The notes beneath the pieces are model-generated. The model searched no databases and had not been told where the DNA came from. It worked only from the letters and a program-made list of their open reading frames with translations. Positions 62,145-64,000 of a stretch of 64,000 nucleotides of DNA are shown here, piece after piece. Every line of letters begins with the position of its first letter. The stretch's first letter is position 1. The translations under genes and the position numbers were made by a program. This stretch comes from Ascidia mentula. Taxonomy: Eukaryota > Chordata > Ascidiacea > Phlebobranchia > Ascidiidae. The stretch is taken from the NCBI GenBank assembly GCA_947561715.1, contig OX387200.1, forward strand, positions 2,544,501 to 2,608,500. The letters run 5' to 3'.

Positions 62145-64000
62145 TTTGTTTATTTGTATTTGTTTCATTTCAATTTGTAACACCAGCAACCAGTACAACT
62201 ACAGTAAACCCTTCGCAATTTTGTATCATTCAATTCTACTACAGAATAGAGCAATCGGCACCTATGCAATCTCATACACTATAAACGACTGTTCAGCACA
62301 TACAGTTATCAGGCATGCCTCATCACGTGGATGACATGTTTAAAATTAAACACAATTATGTGAAGATTGGGTTTGTTTGAGTCTTAATCAATATTTTATC
62401 GAGTTGTTTGCGTTCGTGATAGACTAGCGATGATGATTTTAACATCGATTCACAACTGTTGACTTAAAGTAGGGGCGACTGGAACTCTGTTTGCTTCTTT
62501 ATCCGGGCTTTATACGCGCGCATACCAACTTGAAATAAAACAAACAAAGATTTCACCGGCGTGTTTGTTGACACGGGCTGTTACTTAGGGTTTGATTTGT
62601 TTAGGAAGCACCACGGTATTCAATGTAATGAAAAACATTACTAACAGATTCATACGTTAACTTGTTGAACTTGTAGCAGATGTAATACAAATGTACTGCT
62701 CTTCTTGCATAAAATTTATACTTGATAAAGTCTCGCCGAATGGCAGACGAAACGTCGAAACAATACAGCACGTAAATTTTATACCAGAAAAGCAGAACAT
62801 TTCAAATTGCAATATACTTGGCGGAAACAGGAGCTTTATATTTGTAGCAGATGGTTCGTTACGAAAAGCCTTAGTTACGACATCAATGTAATTTCGTGTT
62901 TCTTTCAGTATTTCAAATTAAGTTCAGGCTTTACCCAAATAGCACTTAAAAAACATTGCAAAAACTTAAAACCCACCATAAAATCGACATAAATTTTTAA
63001 CATCCTGACTCATATATGACGCAATCAGAGTTGTTTTGCCTGCAAGACCAGCAACATAACGACAAAGCTTATGTCGAACTTCCATTTAGTTCGCGTAACC
63101 CACTTTTTCCTAACTATCTTCAAAATATTAAATTTCCGCCTGTCAGAACTCTCGATTTAAAAACCTTCAGTGTTTTGTTCAAGGAAAGTTAGGTTTCAGG
63201 CTGGTGAAAAACGCTGTCTATGCCCATACGTATTCTTACCCATCTTGTTCACCTCCTTCAACGTTTTTGTAAATTCTGCAACATTTCATCAGTGAAAAAT
63301 ATGCGCATCACCCAATTAAAACCTTCTGACAACCATGTATCTATTGGCTATCCTCCAAGCGCAGCATTAACTCAGAAAGCAAACATTATCCCGTGTTTAT
63401 CTACTTTGCCTGGATGATGTCAAGCTACGTTTAAAAGGTGGACTATAATTTTTTGACTCGAATGCCAGAAATCGTTGTGTTGACACCACAGTTGTATTAA
63501 CTAAAATATGCAACTTACAAAAATGTTTAAGTGCTTTGAAAATCATGTCTGGCTTAAACCCACGCCCGAAAACAACACTGAGAAAATACTCAAGGACAAT
63601 TTTGTTTATTCACATAATATGAACACTTCATAATATTGAATCATCCCCTTTCAGATATCCACCAGTTAATATCTAAAATTATCGAAGTGTTATTGAAGGG
63701 GTATACAACTTGGTAAAAGACACCGCAAAAATCTTACGTGATTACTGGATATGGTGGAAGTTCTCCACGCACTGCAACACACGAGAAAATATTATGAACG
63801 GATATTTTTACTTGAAAATAGCTGTAATTTTAATCTACTTGTCGTAAACTTAACAGCGCTGTTTATCCAGTAAATAAAAACAGAGGCTTGTACAGAAACT
63901 TAACAGTAGATTGATGTCGCAAATACAAAGACAATGAGTTACAGATTGTCTTAGAAATAATGAGAAGGTCTAGTACTATAACTGATATGAGTATTAATGA
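62145..64000. other. Right end of window, no gene recognised
   Basis: AT-rich. A GCCGAATGGCAGACGAAACG fragment near 62733-62752 belongs to the dispersed GAAACG repeats. No exon with recognisable domain on either strand. Confidence 0.45.

Overview
The window looks like nuclear DNA of a marine invertebrate chordate, most likely an ascidian (Ciona-like). This is inferred from the gene content, short phase-consistent introns with GT/AG borders, AT-rich intergenic DNA full of small non-autonomous repeats, and tandem gene families. It is not bacterial: every recognisable gene is split into exons, and exon models joined by hand keep frame throughout (total coding lengths divide by three).

Layout. 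0-9.4 kb (+): the 3' two thirds of a KIF12-type kinesin. 11.0-14.1 kb (-): a complete 231-residue tetraspanin, with an antisense sequence in one intron that folds as a hammerhead ribozyme with a complete core. 17.3-19.8 kb (+): a secreted, probably GPI-anchored DOMON protein. 21.6-30.4 kb (+): two tandem membrane-anchored alkylsulfatase-like metallo-hydrolases (A and B here). 30.6-44.3 kb (-): two tandem copies, about 6.6 kb each, of an alpha-1,3-fucosyltransferase gene. The first is intact (435 residues); the second has lost two splice acceptors. 45.1-52.7 kb (-): two more alkylsulfatase-like genes (C intact, D broken) facing A and B. 55.7-58.7 kb (-): a class II aldolase/adducin-head protein. 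59.1-62.1 kb (-): an atypical rhodopsin-family GPCR of 384 residues. The last 1.9 kb shows no gene.

The centre of interest is the convergent block A> B> <FUT1 <FUT2 <C <D. The alkylsulfatase-like proteins share a signal-anchor, an HxHxDH metallo-beta-lactamase core, the alkylsulfatase dimerisation region and an SCP2-like tail. The A/B and C/D pairs show blocks of near identity bordered by diverged sequence, as expected from gene conversion. Animal alkylsulfatases are little studied. Ascidians are known to make alkyl sulfates and sulfated sterols, so a local array of such enzymes is a reasonable candidate for lineage-specific sulfo-lipid metabolism (inference).

Mobile DNA is abundant: a tRNA-like SINE composite with a target-site duplication and a matching empty site in the duplicated segment, two hAT-type non-autonomous elements with 8-bp target-site duplications, several long foldbacks, and hammerhead-bearing repeats. 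All calls are by eye, without database searches.
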